Shown in pieces: positions 7,586-15,549 of a DNA stretch of 64,000 bases (position 1 is its first letter; the number at the start of each line of letters is the position of its first letter). The notes beneath the pieces were generated by a model, which worked only from the letters and a program-made list of their open reading frames with translations, did no database searches and had not been told where the DNA came from. A program made the position numbers and the translations under genes. Origin of the DNA: BP-464 sp045805505 (lineage in GTDB: Bacteria; Actinomycetota; Thermoleophilia; Solirubrobacterales; Solirubrobacteraceae); assembly GCA_045805505.1 (NCBI GenBank), contig JBJMLA010000075.1, positions 1 to 64,000 of the forward strand, in the 5' to 3' direction.

Positions 7586-8311
7586 ATGGAACGCGATCTG
7601 GCCCGCCGTGACGTACGGCAGCTTCCGTCGGGCCGCCACGGCATCCCGCGGGCGTTGATCATGGCCGACCAGCGGGCCCGCCTGCTCGACGGCGTGATGC
7701 AGGTCGCCGCCCGCGACGGCGTTCAGAACATGCGCATCAGCGACGTCATCGCCGCCGCCGGGGTCTCGCGGCGCACGTTCTATGACCACTTCGCCAACAA
7801 GGAGCTGGCGTTCCTGGCCGCCTACGACATGGTCATCGACGCGCTGTTGGAGCGCGTCGACGCCGCCTTCGGACGCGGCCGGACCTGGCCCGAGCGCGTC
7901 ACGCTCGGGCTCGAGGCGTTCCTGCGCCACCTGGCCGAGGGCCCGGACGCCGCACACGTCTGCATCGTCGACGTCTTGGCCGCTGGCCCCGCCGCCGCCG
8001 CGCACCGCGACCACGCCATGCGCCGCTATCACCCCTACATCGTGCCCGGCCCGACCGACATCCGTCGCGACGTGCCGATCTCGGCGCTGACCGTCGAAAC
8101 GGTCATCGGCGGGCTCTACGAAGTCGTCTACACCCGGGTGGCGGCCGGGCGCACCGCCGAGCTGCCGGCGCTGCTGCCCCATCTGCTGCACGCCAGCCTG
8201 CTGCCGTTCGTCGGCGCCGACACGGCCTCGGCGCACTTCCGGATGGCCCAGCGGCGGCTGCGGACCGGAGCGCAAGCGGCCTCGCCGCACCGCGACGGCC
8301 TGCGCCGCTAG
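7586..8311 (+). CDS. TetR-family regulator, type-A paralog
   Basis: 241 residues. The arm LPSGRHGIPRALIMADQRAR precedes the HTH (ISDVIAAAGVSRRTFYDHFANKELAFLAAYD); ligand domain with LTVETVIGGLYEVVYTRVAAG and LPHLLHASLLPFVG. Very close to the 5869 protein. Start set at 7586 (MERDLARRD) because further upstream codons overlap the operator-like sites and have no coding character. Its stop overlaps the stop of the minus-strand gene at 8308 by 4 bases. Confidence 0.9.
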   Translation: MERDLARRDVRQLPSGRHGIPRALIMADQRARLLDGVMQVAARDGVQNMRISDVIAAAGVSRRTFYDHFANKELAFLAAYDMVIDALLERVDAAFGRGRTWPERVTLGLEAFLRHLAEGPDAAHVCIVDVLAAGPAAAAHRDHAMRRYHPYIVPGPTDIRRDVPISALTVETVIGGLYEVVYTRVAAGRTAELPALLPHLLHASLLPFVGADTASAHFRMAQRRLRTGAQAASPHRDGLRR

Positions 8312-8877
8312 GCGGCGAGAGGCTCGAAGACCGCAGCGAGCCGGTCGAGCTCGGGGGCCAACGCGTGGAGCTCGTCCTCGCGCCCGTCCTCGATCCAGCT
8401 CGTGATGGCGTGACCGACGGCCCCCCACAGCACCTCGAACTGCAGGTCGGGGAGATCCTCGGCACCCGGACGGCGGCGGTACTGCTCGATGAGCAGGTCG
8501 ACCATACGTTGGCGGGCGATGTCGCGCCGCCGGCGCATGACGTGATCGCCGCGCATGATCTCAAAGAACATCAGCCGCGCCGCCGCGGGCTGATCGATGC
8601 ACCAGACCAGCAGCGCGTCGAGCGCGGAGGCCAGCGCCGGCTCCCAGGCGTCCTCGGTATGGAGGCACCGCTCCACGACCCGGTAGAGATCCTCGGCCAG
8701 CCCGTCATAGGCGCCCAGCAGGCAGGCGACCGCTCCCCCGTGTGCCCGGTCGAGCACCACCTCCGACACACCGGCCCGCCGTGCCAGCTCACCGTCGCTG
8801 AGAGCGGGAATGCCTTCCTGGGCTACGAGCTCGACGGCGTGGCGTCCTAGCCGCGCCGCCGTAGGGCTGCCGATCAT
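8308..8877 (-). CDS. TetR-family regulator, type-B paralog
   Basis: 189 residues. The ATG at 8877 has a good Shine-Dalgarno (AAGGAG about 8 bases upstream on the minus strand), which decides this start over 8940. TetR-like N-terminus (DGELARRAGVSEVVLDRAHGGAVACLLGAYDG) with an atypical recognition helix, and a C-terminus shared with the 6640 protein. Tail-to-tail with the type-A gene at 7586, repeating the A-forward, B-reverse unit seen at 5869-7278. Confidence 0.8.
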   Translation of the reverse strand: MIGSPTAARLGRHAVELVAQEGIPALSDGELARRAGVSEVVLDRAHGGAVACLLGAYDGLAEDLYRVVERCLHTEDAWEPALASALDALLVWCIDQPAAARLMFFEIMRGDHVMRRRRDIARQRMVDLLIEQYRRRPGAEDLPDLQFEVLWGAVGHAITSWIEDGREDELHALAPELDRLAAVFEPLAA

Positions 8878-8913
8878 CGCGGGAGCTCCTTGGGACTGAG
8901 GGATGGTGGGGTA

Positions 8914-8930
8914 CGGATGCAACGCATCCG
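8914..8930. promoter_or_regulatory. short perfect palindrome upstream of 8877 gene
   Basis: CGGATGC and GCATCCG arms (7 bp) around AAC, 37 bases upstream of the minus-strand start at 8877. Distinct from the locus-wide motif. It could be an operator or an RNA hairpin in the leader. Confidence 0.35.
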
Positions 8931-8998
8931 TTGCGCCCAAACATACTCTTCTGCCTGTCGAGAGACAAGACCGTACCTGAAAGACGGGCGTGCGGTTT

Positions 8999-9016
8999 GG
9001 AAACGTCCGTGTCTAT
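8999..9016. promoter_or_regulatory. operator-like motif in divergent TetR intergenic region
   Basis: GGAAACGTCCGTGTCTAT combines a GGAAAC arm with a GTCTAT arm, so one half matches 5845 and the other matches the 2107/4977/10416 type. It lies between the genes at 8877 (minus) and 9087 (plus) and links the two variants of the motif. Confidence 0.5.
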
Positions 9017-9076
9017 CCCCTAGGATAAGGGTCGTCCCCCATGCCTTTACGGCGAAACACTCCTACGTCCATCTAG

Positions 9077-9094
9077 GTAGACATGTATGTTTCC
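9077..9094. promoter_or_regulatory. operator-like motif overlapping the TetR start codon
   Basis: GTAGACATGTATGTTTCC contains the ATG at 9087 within its right half, so the transcript may be leaderless or nearly so, and repressor binding would sit on the start itself. The right half TATGTTTCC is identical to that of the 5845 site. Confidence 0.5.
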
Positions 9095-9848
9095 TCAGCC
9101 CGTGTCGACTCCGCCTGAACCCCGCCGCCGCGAGTACGCGCCCCTGCCCCCCGGCCGCCACAAGCTGGGCCGAGGCTTCGTGGCGACCAACCAGCGCGAG
9201 CGGATCCTCGACGCCGTCGCCGACGTCGTGAGCCTGTCGGGCTACGTCGATATGCGGGTCGAAGACATCGTCGTGACGGCCGGCGTGTCGCGGCGCACGT
9301 TTTATGACCACTTCTCCAGCAAGGAAGAAGCGTTCCTGGCCTCCTACGAGGCCGTCGTCGAGCAGCTGCTGACGCGGGTGCAGGCGGCCTATGAGGCCAA
9401 CGGCGACTTCGAGGGCCGGGTCTGTGACTGCCTCGGGGCGTTTTTGGACTTCGTCGCGTCAGAGCCGGCGTTTGCCGACATGTGCATCGTCGAGGTCCTC
9501 GCCGCCGGGCCGCAGGCCATCGAACGGCGCAACTTCGCGATGCGCGCGCTCGGCGCGCTGATCAAGGCGGCCGCCGCCGACGGGCTGCAGACCCCGCCGC
9601 CGCCCGAGCTGACCGCCGAGACGATCGTCGGCGGCATCTACGAGGTCGTCTACTCGCGCATCCTGCAGGGCGAAGGCCCGCAGCTGCGCACCCTGCTGCC
9701 CGACCTGGCCTACTCGATCATGCTGCCCTACATCGGCCACGAGGCCGCGGCCGCCCGCATGGAGGCCGTCCGGGCCAACCCGCCGGCGCCGGGGCTGTAC
9801 GCCCCCGTCGCCGAGCCCGACGGCGACGAGCAGCCCGACGGCGCGTAG
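9087..9848 (+). CDS. TetR-family regulator, type-A paralog
   Basis: 253 residues. The arm LPPGRHKLGRGFVATNQRER precedes the HTH (VEDIVVTAGVSRRTFYDHFSSKEEAFLASYE); ligand domain with LTAETIVGGIYEVVYSRILQG and LPDLAYSIMLPYIG. Paralog of 5869, 7586 and 10695. The start codon lies inside an operator-like motif; an alternative in-frame start would remove the conserved arm, so 9087 is kept. Confidence 0.9.
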   Translation: MFPQPVSTPPEPRRREYAPLPPGRHKLGRGFVATNQRERILDAVADVVSLSGYVDMRVEDIVVTAGVSRRTFYDHFSSKEEAFLASYEAVVEQLLTRVQAAYEANGDFEGRVCDCLGAFLDFVASEPAFADMCIVEVLAAGPQAIERRNFAMRALGALIKAAAADGLQTPPPPELTAETIVGGIYEVVYSRILQGEGPQLRTLLPDLAYSIMLPYIGHEAAAARMEAVRANPPAPGLYAPVAEPDGDEQPDGA

Positions 9849-9868
9849 CGCCGTATCTGCGGGGCCGG

Positions 9869-10405
9869 CTAGCCGGCCGCTGGGTGCAGGCCGCGTCCGC
9901 GTTTGGTCAGCGCGCCGTCGTCGGTCAGGCGCCGGACCGGCCGGTAGAGCAGGTTGGCCGCGACGTCGAGCTTGCCCGACAGATCGGCGACGGTGATCCC
10001 GGGCTCGGCGGCGACCGCCGCGACGATGCGCCCGGGAAGCTGATCGTCAGCCTGCGCCGTCTCGGCATCGGCGGCCCGGCGGCCGGCCGCCGACGGCGCG
10101 TCGGCGCGCTTGCGCTTGGCGGCCGACGGACGCGCCGCGGTCTTACGGCCGGTGCTCTTGCGGGCGGTGGCCTTGCGGCCACGGGTCTTGGCGGTCGCGG
10201 GTCCTGAGGGCGCCGGGGCCGGGCTCGCCGGCGCAGCGGAGCCGTCGAAGGCGGGCAGCGGCTCGACGCGATCGGCGATGCCCAGCCGCTCGGCCACCTC
10301 GAGCAGCTGCTGGTACTCGGCGACGGCAGGACCGAGCTCGCGCAGCCGCGCGATCACCCGCTCCTCGACGTTGCGGACTTCGTCGATCAAAGACACGGCG
10401 CGCAT
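9869..10405 (-). CDS. Lys/Ala-rich linker protein with C-terminal winged-helix-like domain
   Basis: 178 residues from the ATG at 10405 (MRAVSLIDEVRNVEERVIAR). The N-terminal about 55 residues are a predicted coiled coil; a central Ala/Lys/Arg/Pro segment (about residues 60-115, with AKTRGRKATARKSTGRKTA) resembles histone-H1-like tails; the C-terminal about 60 residues (GRIVAAVAAEPGITVADLSG, then LTDDGALTKRGRGL) look like a winged helix. Such a protein could be a DNA-binding nucleoid or silencing factor. Replaces the type-B gene in the alternating array. An operator-like site lies 11 bases upstream. Confidence 0.7.
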   Translation of the reverse strand: MRAVSLIDEVRNVEERVIARLRELGPAVAEYQQLLEVAERLGIADRVEPLPAFDGSAAPASPAPAPSGPATAKTRGRKATARKSTGRKTAARPSAAKRKRADAPSAAGRRAADAETAQADDQLPGRIVAAVAAEPGITVADLSGKLDVAANLLYRPVRRLTDDGALTKRGRGLHPAAG

Positions 10406-10415
10406 CCTTGCATGA

Positions 10416-10433
10416 GTAGACACCGGTGTTCCA
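10416..10433. promoter_or_regulatory. operator-like palindrome upstream of the Lys/Ala-rich gene
   Basis: GTAGACACCGGTGTTCCA has a perfect ACACCGGTGT core and the GTAGAC/TTCC flanks of the locus-wide motif. It lies 11 bases upstream of the minus-strand start at 10405. The rest of the 10406-10694 gap holds no gene; it contains GTACCTGAAAG near 10638, also present near 8974. Confidence 0.5.
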
Positions 10434-10694
10434 TCCCGCCGATCGTGCCCGGCCGAGCGGGAACGGGGCCCGGCCATCCTCCGCCGCCGCGCGCCAGGCG
10501 TCAAGACTGCGGGGCCGCCCGGTTTACCGGGCCGCGAGGGCGTCACGGGCGCTCCCGCACCGGCACGCGGAAGATCGCGTCGTCCGCCGGACAAGATCGG
10601 GGGATTACCGCAAGTTCTACGGGGAAGGAACGTTGTAGTACCTGAAAGCGCCCGGTTCCAGCAGCACCACCGTCTACGTTTGGAGCTTCCCGCG

Positions 10695-11390
10695 ATGGCC
10701 GATCAGGATCCGCACAGCATCGATCGTTTCGCCCGCCTGCCGGCCGGCCGCCACGGCCTGCCGGCCGATCTCGTGGCGTCCAATCAGCGCGAGCGGATCA
10801 TCGCGGCCGTCGTCGGCCTGGTGGCGACCACCGGCTATCCCGCCGTGACGCTCGAGGACATCGTCGGACAGGCCTCCGTGTCGCGCCGCACGTTCTATGA
10901 GCACTTCAGCGGCAAGGAAGAGGCGTTCCTGGCCGCCTACGACACCGCCGCCGCCGACCTGGCCCGACGCATCCAGGCCGGTGTCGAGACGGGCGACACG
11001 TTCGCCGAGCGGACGTGGAACGCGCTGGAAGCGGCGATCGACTACGTCGTCGCCGAGCCCGCCCTGGCCATGGTCTGTCTGGTGGAGATCGCCGCCGTCG
11101 GGACCGCGGGCATCGACCGGCGCAACGAGGCGATCCGGCGCTTCGTGACCATGCTCGACCGCGTCGCCGCCGACGCGCCCGGCTCGGCCGTCAGCCCGCC
11201 GGAGCTGACGACGATGACGGTCGTCGGCGGTCTCAACGAGGTCTTCTACAGCCGCCTGGTCCGCGGCGCCTCCGACGAGCTGCCGGGACTGCTGCCCGAC
11301 CTCGTCTACTCGGTGCTGCTGCCGTTCGTCGGCCGCGACGAGGCGCTGGCCGAGTACCGGGCGCTGCTGGACCGCGCCGCAGTCGCCTAG
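10695..11390 (+). CDS. TetR-family regulator, type-A paralog
   Basis: 231 residues from the ATG at 10695 (MADQDPHSIDRF); an upstream TTG at 10680 is possible. The arm LPAGRHGLPADLVASNQRER precedes the HTH (LEDIVGQASVSRRTFYEHFSGKEEAFLAAYD). Ligand domain with MTVVGGLNEVFYSRLVRG and LPDLVYSVLLPFVG. Fourth type-A paralog. The usual operator is only half-present upstream (ACGTTTGG at about 10677). Stop overlaps the minus-strand stop at 11387 by 4 bases. Confidence 0.9.
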   Translation: MADQDPHSIDRFARLPAGRHGLPADLVASNQRERIIAAVVGLVATTGYPAVTLEDIVGQASVSRRTFYEHFSGKEEAFLAAYDTAAADLARRIQAGVETGDTFAERTWNALEAAIDYVVAEPALAMVCLVEIAAVGTAGIDRRNEAIRRFVTMLDRVAADAPGSAVSPPELTTMTVVGGLNEVFYSRLVRGASDELPGLLPDLVYSVLLPFVGRDEALAEYRALLDRAAVA

Positions 11391-11764
11391 CGACCGATGG
11401 TCTGCGGCGGGCCCGGCAGCCCGCTTCGGTCGTTAGAGGCGTCGATCTCGGCGGCGATCCTGCGGACGCGGTCGCCCGCGCTTTGGGCCAGCTCGCGCGT
11501 CCAGAACTCCACACCGGCGAACGCGAGGCGTTCGCCGTGCGCGGTCTGCGCGCTCCAGTACCAGCGCCCGCCGCCCTCGAAGACGACGTAATCGAGCTCG
11601 CGGGAGAGGGTGACGAAGCGGGCCGCAGCCCCCCAGGCTTCGATCGGCCCGGAGAACGCCAGACGCGACACCGCCACGGTCTGCCCGTCGGACTCCAGCC
11701 GCCAGCGATGCAGGCCGCTGTCGCCGAAGAGCTCGTAGGCCTCGAAGTGGCCCTCCGGACTCAC
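11387..11764 (-). CDS. small hypothetical protein, possibly DUF1508/YegP-like
   Basis: 125 residues. The first half (FEAYELFGDSGLHRWRLESD, then QTVAVSRLAFSG) resembles the RWRL..NG..VA.S pattern of DUF1508 (YegP) proteins, which are small and of unknown function. The second half is unrecognised. Its start overlaps the MMPL stop (ATGA on the minus strand), so it is the last gene of the 15480-11387 operon. Confidence 0.65.
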   Translation of the reverse strand: MSPEGHFEAYELFGDSGLHRWRLESDGQTVAVSRLAFSGPIEAWGAAARFVTLSRELDYVVFEGGGRWYWSAQTAHGERLAFAGVEFWTRELAQSAGDRVRRIAAEIDASNDRSGLPGPPQTIGR

Positions 11765-13794
11765 GGCGCCGCCGGTTCGGGGCGCAGCTCACGCCCCCGA
11801 CGGCGCGGCGCCCACCAGCACCGCTCCCCGGCCAGCACCATCGCCGCCGGCGCCAGCACGAGCCGGACGATCGTCGCGTCGATGGCGATGGCCACCGCGG
11901 CGCCGAGGCCGATCTGCTGGACGGCCGGCACGCCGGTGACGACGAACGTAACGAAGACGGCGACCATGACCACCGCCGCGCTGGTGATCGTCCGGCCGCT
12001 GGCCCCGACCCCGCCGCGGACGGCCTCGGCCGTGCTGGCGCCGCCCAGCCAGCGCTCGCGGATCCTCGAGAGCAGGAACACCTGGTAGTCCATGCTCAGC
12101 CCGAAGACCACGGCGAAGACCAACGGCACCGCGATGGTGTCGACATAGCCCGGGGTGCCGTGGACGTAGACGAGGGTCAGCACCCCGAATGCGGCGCCGA
12201 CGCTGAGCAGATTGGTCAGCACCGCGCCGATGGCCAGCGGCACCGACCGCAGCGCCAGCAGGAGCAGCAACGCGGTGGCGAGGACGATCCAGGCGGCGAC
12301 GATGCCGAACGAGCCGGTGACCTCGTCGTCGAAGTCGACCTGGGCGGCGGTGTTGCCGCCGACGATGCTGCCGGGCGCCAGTCGTTCGCGAACCCGCCGC
12401 ACCAGCGCCTTGACCGGCGCAGAATCGCCGTCGTGGCGCGGCGTGGCGACGATGAGGATCCACTGGTGATCGTCGGTCTGTGTGCGCACGCCGACCTTGG
12501 CGACCTCCGGGTCGTCGCGCAGCAGCGCCACCGTGCGGTTGATCTGCGAGCGGCGCACGAGGATCTTCAGCGGCGCGCCGCGGCCGGGTCCGGTGACCGT
12601 GGCGGCGGCCTCGAAGCCGACGCGGGTCTCGTTGCCGTCGGGCAGCTGGCGGAGCGCGCCGTCGCCGGTGCGCAGCCCCAGCGCGGGCGCGGCCAGTGCG
12701 GCGAGGATCAGCAGCGCCGCGGCCAGCGAGCGCCGCGGGCGGGCCAGCACCGCATCGGCCATGCGGGCAAACGCGGCGGGCCGCGGCTGGGGGCCTAGGC
12801 CGACGCGCCGGCCGGCCAGGGTCAGCAGGGCGGGCAGCAGCGACACGCAGGCCAGCACCGCGACGGCGACCACGACGATCGCGCCGACGGCCATCGAGCG
12901 GATCGCCGGCGTGTCGATGACCAGCAGCCCGGCCAGCGCCACGATGACCGCGACGCCGCTCCACGTCACCGCGGCGCCGGAGGTGCGCATCGCGGCGCGG
13001 CGGGCGGCGTCGGGTGGCGCCCCGGAGCGCAGCTCCTCGCGGTAGCGCACGACGACGAACAGGGCGTAGTCGACGGCGACGCCGAGGCCGATCATCAGCG
13101 TCACGTTGGTCACGAAGGCGTTCATCGCGGTGACCGTGCTGAGCAGGTAGATGGTGGCGCCGGTGACCGTGACGGCGCCGAGGCCCAGCGCGAGCGGCAG
13201 CAGCGCGGCGATCAGCGAGCCGAAGATGGCCAGCAGGATCACCGCCACGACCGGCAGGGCGAGCGCCTCGGCGTGGTGCAGGTCGACCTTGGTCAGGTCG
13301 AGCATCCCGGCCCACAGCGCGCCGGCGCCGACGAGGTGCAGCGTCACGCCGCCGTAGTGGCGGCCGTCGGCCACGCCGAGGCGGCGGCGCAGATCGCGGG
13401 CGACGTCGAAGGCCTCAAACTCGCTGGCCGAGACGGTGAGCGGCACGACCGCCGGCTGGTTGGGGTGCTGGCGCACCGCGGCCAGCGGGAAGCCGCGCAG
13501 CGCAGGGTTCAGTTCGACGCCCTTGGTGACGCGGGCGGCGCGATACAGCGCGGTCATCGCCGCCTTGTAGTCGGCGGTGGTGGCATCGCCGGTGCGGATC
13601 AGGACCGCGGCCAGGGCGGTGGGCCGGAAGTCGGCGGGAACGCCGCGGGCGATGATGTCCTCGGCGCGCTGGGCCTGGCTGCCCGCGACCTCGTAGCCCC
13701 CGCCGGTCAGGCGGTCTGACTGCTTGAGGGCCAGCGGGATCGCCGCGCCGACCAGGGCGATCCAGGCGGCGACGATCAGGGCCGCCCGGCGCAT
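11761..13794 (-). CDS. MMPL-family RND transporter
   Basis: 677 residues, typical for a single MMPL protein. The order is an N-terminal TM helix (ALIVAAWIALVGAAIPLAL), a periplasmic loop of about 140 residues, five TM helices including LMIGLGVAVDYALFVVVRYREE, a second external loop, then a second TM bundle with VFGLSMDYQVFLLSRIRERW. The paired GLxVDYxLFxxxRxREE-type motifs are the MMPL/RND proton-relay regions. MMPL proteins export lipids or hydrophobic compounds. Preceded at 3 bases by a tiny ORF and further upstream by two secreted proteins, which may be its periplasmic or surface partners. Confidence 0.9.
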   Translation of the reverse strand: MRRAALIVAAWIALVGAAIPLALKQSDRLTGGGYEVAGSQAQRAEDIIARGVPADFRPTALAAVLIRTGDATTADYKAAMTALYRAARVTKGVELNPALRGFPLAAVRQHPNQPAVVPLTVSASEFEAFDVARDLRRRLGVADGRHYGGVTLHLVGAGALWAGMLDLTKVDLHHAEALALPVVAVILLAIFGSLIAALLPLALGLGAVTVTGATIYLLSTVTAMNAFVTNVTLMIGLGVAVDYALFVVVRYREELRSGAPPDAARRAAMRTSGAAVTWSGVAVIVALAGLLVIDTPAIRSMAVGAIVVVAVAVLACVSLLPALLTLAGRRVGLGPQPRPAAFARMADAVLARPRRSLAAALLILAALAAPALGLRTGDGALRQLPDGNETRVGFEAAATVTGPGRGAPLKILVRRSQINRTVALLRDDPEVAKVGVRTQTDDHQWILIVATPRHDGDSAPVKALVRRVRERLAPGSIVGGNTAAQVDFDDEVTGSFGIVAAWIVLATALLLLLALRSVPLAIGAVLTNLLSVGAAFGVLTLVYVHGTPGYVDTIAVPLVFAVVFGLSMDYQVFLLSRIRERWLGGASTAEAVRGGVGASGRTITSAAVVMVAVFVTFVVTGVPAVQQIGLGAAVAIAIDATIVRLVLAPAAMVLAGERCWWAPRRRGRELRPEPAAP

Positions 13795-13797
13795 GCC

Positions 13798-13971
13798 TCA
13801 GTCCGCCGTGCCGTCGGGCGCCGTGTAGGCGGGCCGCTTGCGGCCGGTCAGCCGGTCGGCGAGATCGGCGAGCGCCAGGTGGCCCAGCGCGGTGTCGGCC
13901 GACGAGACGATGTCGTGACCCGAGGCCGGATCGTCTGCGTCCGGCGCCGTTCGCGGGCTCAGCTGCGGCAC
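13798..13971 (-). CDS. 57-residue ORF between secreted protein and MMPL gene
   Basis: A GTG at 13971 lies inside the last codons of the secreted-protein gene (13-base overlap), and the stop at 13798 is three bases from the MMPL ATG. The C-terminal part (DTALGHLALADLADRLTGRKRPAY) is helical. Acidic-hydrophobic, no signal peptide, no family recognised. Packed spacing on both sides argues for a real, coupled gene. Confidence 0.5.
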   Translation of the reverse strand: MPQLSPRTAPDADDPASGHDIVSSADTALGHLALADLADRLTGRKRPAYTAPDGTAD

Positions 13972-14678
13972 GGAACCCGCCCGTTGTAACGCTTGATCTG
14001 CCCCGAGGTGAAGGTCAGCTCGACGTGGTAGCGCCAGTAGTGATCGCTCGGGCAGGACGTCGAGGCGATCCAGTCGCCGCGTCCGGCATGGAAGCGGGCC
14101 GAGCGCGCGACGATCGGGATGCCGGCGACGATCTGCAGGTTGCGCGGAATGTCGGTGTGCAGCTTGTAGGCCCACGGTCCGCTGGAGAGCTTGGTGATGA
14201 TCCCGGGCACGGGCGTCTGGACGCGCGCCGGGTTGTTCAGGACGGTGTAGAAGTAGACGCGCGACTGCCCGCCGTTGACGATCGTGACCTTGGGATAGGT
14301 AAAGACGGTGTCGGCGGTCGCCTTGACGGTGCCGTGGCCCATGATCGACCCGGCCGGGCAGGCCTTCGGGCCGCGCCGGGCCAGGGTCGACTGTGAGCAG
14401 GTGGGGAACTTGTTGCCGTTGTAGATGCCGTTGCGGGGAAACCAGACGTCGACGGTGTCGACCAGCGGCGGCTCGTAGGCCTCGGGGATCTTCAGCTTGG
14501 CCTTGACGTCGATGGTGATCCCCTGCGGGTGCGCACGGGTGCCCGCCTTGTCGGGGGTGACCTTGACGTGGATGGTCAGCCCGATCGGAATCGTCTCCTG
14601 GGCGGCGGCGATGCCGGCGATGAGCGCAACGGTGGCACCGATGGCCAGCAGCGCTCGGCCGCGGTATGTCCTAGTCAC
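13959..14678 (-). CDS. secreted protein of an unrecognised three-copy family
   Basis: 239 residues from a GTG at 14678 that overlaps the preceding stop by 8 bases; a signal peptide follows (RALLAIGATVALIAGIAAAQE). Shares with the 14671 and 19864 genes a fixed set of motifs: KVTP..GT..P...T near residue 40, a CP.GS.MG.GT segment (ACPAGSIMGHGT), VNGG...YFYT.LNNPARVQ, and LQIVAGIPI, ending with paired cysteines. Function unknown. Co-operonic with the MMPL transporter, so possibly an exported lipid-binding or envelope protein. Confidence 0.8.
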   Translation of the reverse strand: MTRTYRGRALLAIGATVALIAGIAAAQETIPIGLTIHVKVTPDKAGTRAHPQGITIDVKAKLKIPEAYEPPLVDTVDVWFPRNGIYNGNKFPTCSQSTLARRGPKACPAGSIMGHGTVKATADTVFTYPKVTIVNGGQSRVYFYTVLNNPARVQTPVPGIITKLSSGPWAYKLHTDIPRNLQIVAGIPIVARSARFHAGRGDWIASTSCPSDHYWRYHVELTFTSGQIKRYNGRVPCRS

Positions 14679-15480
14679 ACTCGACCTCCGTGTCGCGTTT
14701 GATGTCGCTGCCGTCGTTGAAGGTCGCGGCACCGGTGAACGTCCAGGAGTCGTCAGGGCAGCCCGTGGTGGCCATCCAGTTCTCGTGTCCGGCCTGGACG
14801 TGGAGCTGGCGGATGGCGATCGGCACGCCGGCGACGACCTGGAGCTTGTCGGGGATCTTCAGCGACAGCCCGTAGCCGCCGCCCTCATGAGCGGTGATGG
14901 TGCCGACGACGGCCGCCTCCACGCGGGCGGGCCGGTCGAGCTCGGTCCAGAAGTACAGGCGGTCGGCGCCGCCGTTGACGACGGTGATCCGGCCGGGCGA
15001 CTTGGCGATGTCGGCCAGGGCCTCCAGCGTGCCTTCCCCCATGACCGAGCCCTCCGGGCATCCGCTGGGACCGCGGGCGTCGAGCCGGGCGGCCGAACAG
15101 GCCGGGTAGTCGCCGCCGTGGTAGGCGCTGCCGTCGGGAAAGTCGACGTCGAGCGTCTGGACCTGCGGGGGCTCGACGTCCTGGGCCTTGCCGAGCGTCA
15201 GCGAGAGGTCAAGCGTGACGCCCTGGGGCGCGGCCTCGGTTCCCGGCGCAGCGGGGTCGATCCCCACCTGGAAGGTCAGCGAGCGAAACGGGCCCGTGTC
15301 GCCCCCCTCCTCGCGCGCTGTCCCGGATGGGCCGGCGTCGCCGCCGCCGCCGCAGGCGGCGAGCAGCACCGACGTGGTCAGCAGCGCCGACGTGCTGAGC
15401 AGCACCGCGGCGAGCGTGCGGCGCCGCGCTCGTCCTGCTCGTGTGGTCCCCGTGGACGGCCTGGACGCGATGTGGGTCAC
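14671..15480 (-). CDS. lipoprotein member of the same secreted family
   Basis: 269 residues. A lipoprotein signal with the lipobox LLAAC precedes a GGGGDAGPSG linker; the mature part carries the family motifs (GCPEGSVMGEGT, VNGGADRLYFWTELDRPARV, LQVVAGVPIAIRQ). Unlike its two paralogs it is lipid-anchored. First gene of the operon that runs to 11387; an operator-like site sits 19 bases upstream. Confidence 0.82.
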   Translation of the reverse strand: MTHIASRPSTGTTRAGRARRRTLAAVLLSTSALLTTSVLLAACGGGGDAGPSGTAREEGGDTGPFRSLTFQVGIDPAAPGTEAAPQGVTLDLSLTLGKAQDVEPPQVQTLDVDFPDGSAYHGGDYPACSAARLDARGPSGCPEGSVMGEGTLEALADIAKSPGRITVVNGGADRLYFWTELDRPARVEAAVVGTITAHEGGGYGLSLKIPDKLQVVAGVPIAIRQLHVQAGHENWMATTGCPDDSWTFTGAATFNDGSDIKRDTEVECD

Positions 15481-15498
15481 GAGAGTCCTGCCATGTTT

Positions 15499-15516
15499 GG
15501 AAAATCTACCGTTCCC
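15499..15516. promoter_or_regulatory. operator-like motif upstream of the lipoprotein-MMPL operon
   Basis: GGAAAATCTACCGTTCCC carries the GGAAA and GTTCCC arms at the usual 18-bp span. It lies 19 bases upstream of the minus-strand start at 15480, suggesting that a TetR paralog controls the operon. Confidence 0.45.
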
Positions 15517-15549
15517 GGAACTCTTGCGGATGTTTTTCTCTGTGCGGCC

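Noticed and set aside
12160..12798. Long plus-strand open frame opposite the MMPL gene
   Set aside because: Antisense shadow in GC-rich DNA; the minus-strand MMPL protein has clear motifs and the plus frame has low-complexity Arg/Gln composition.
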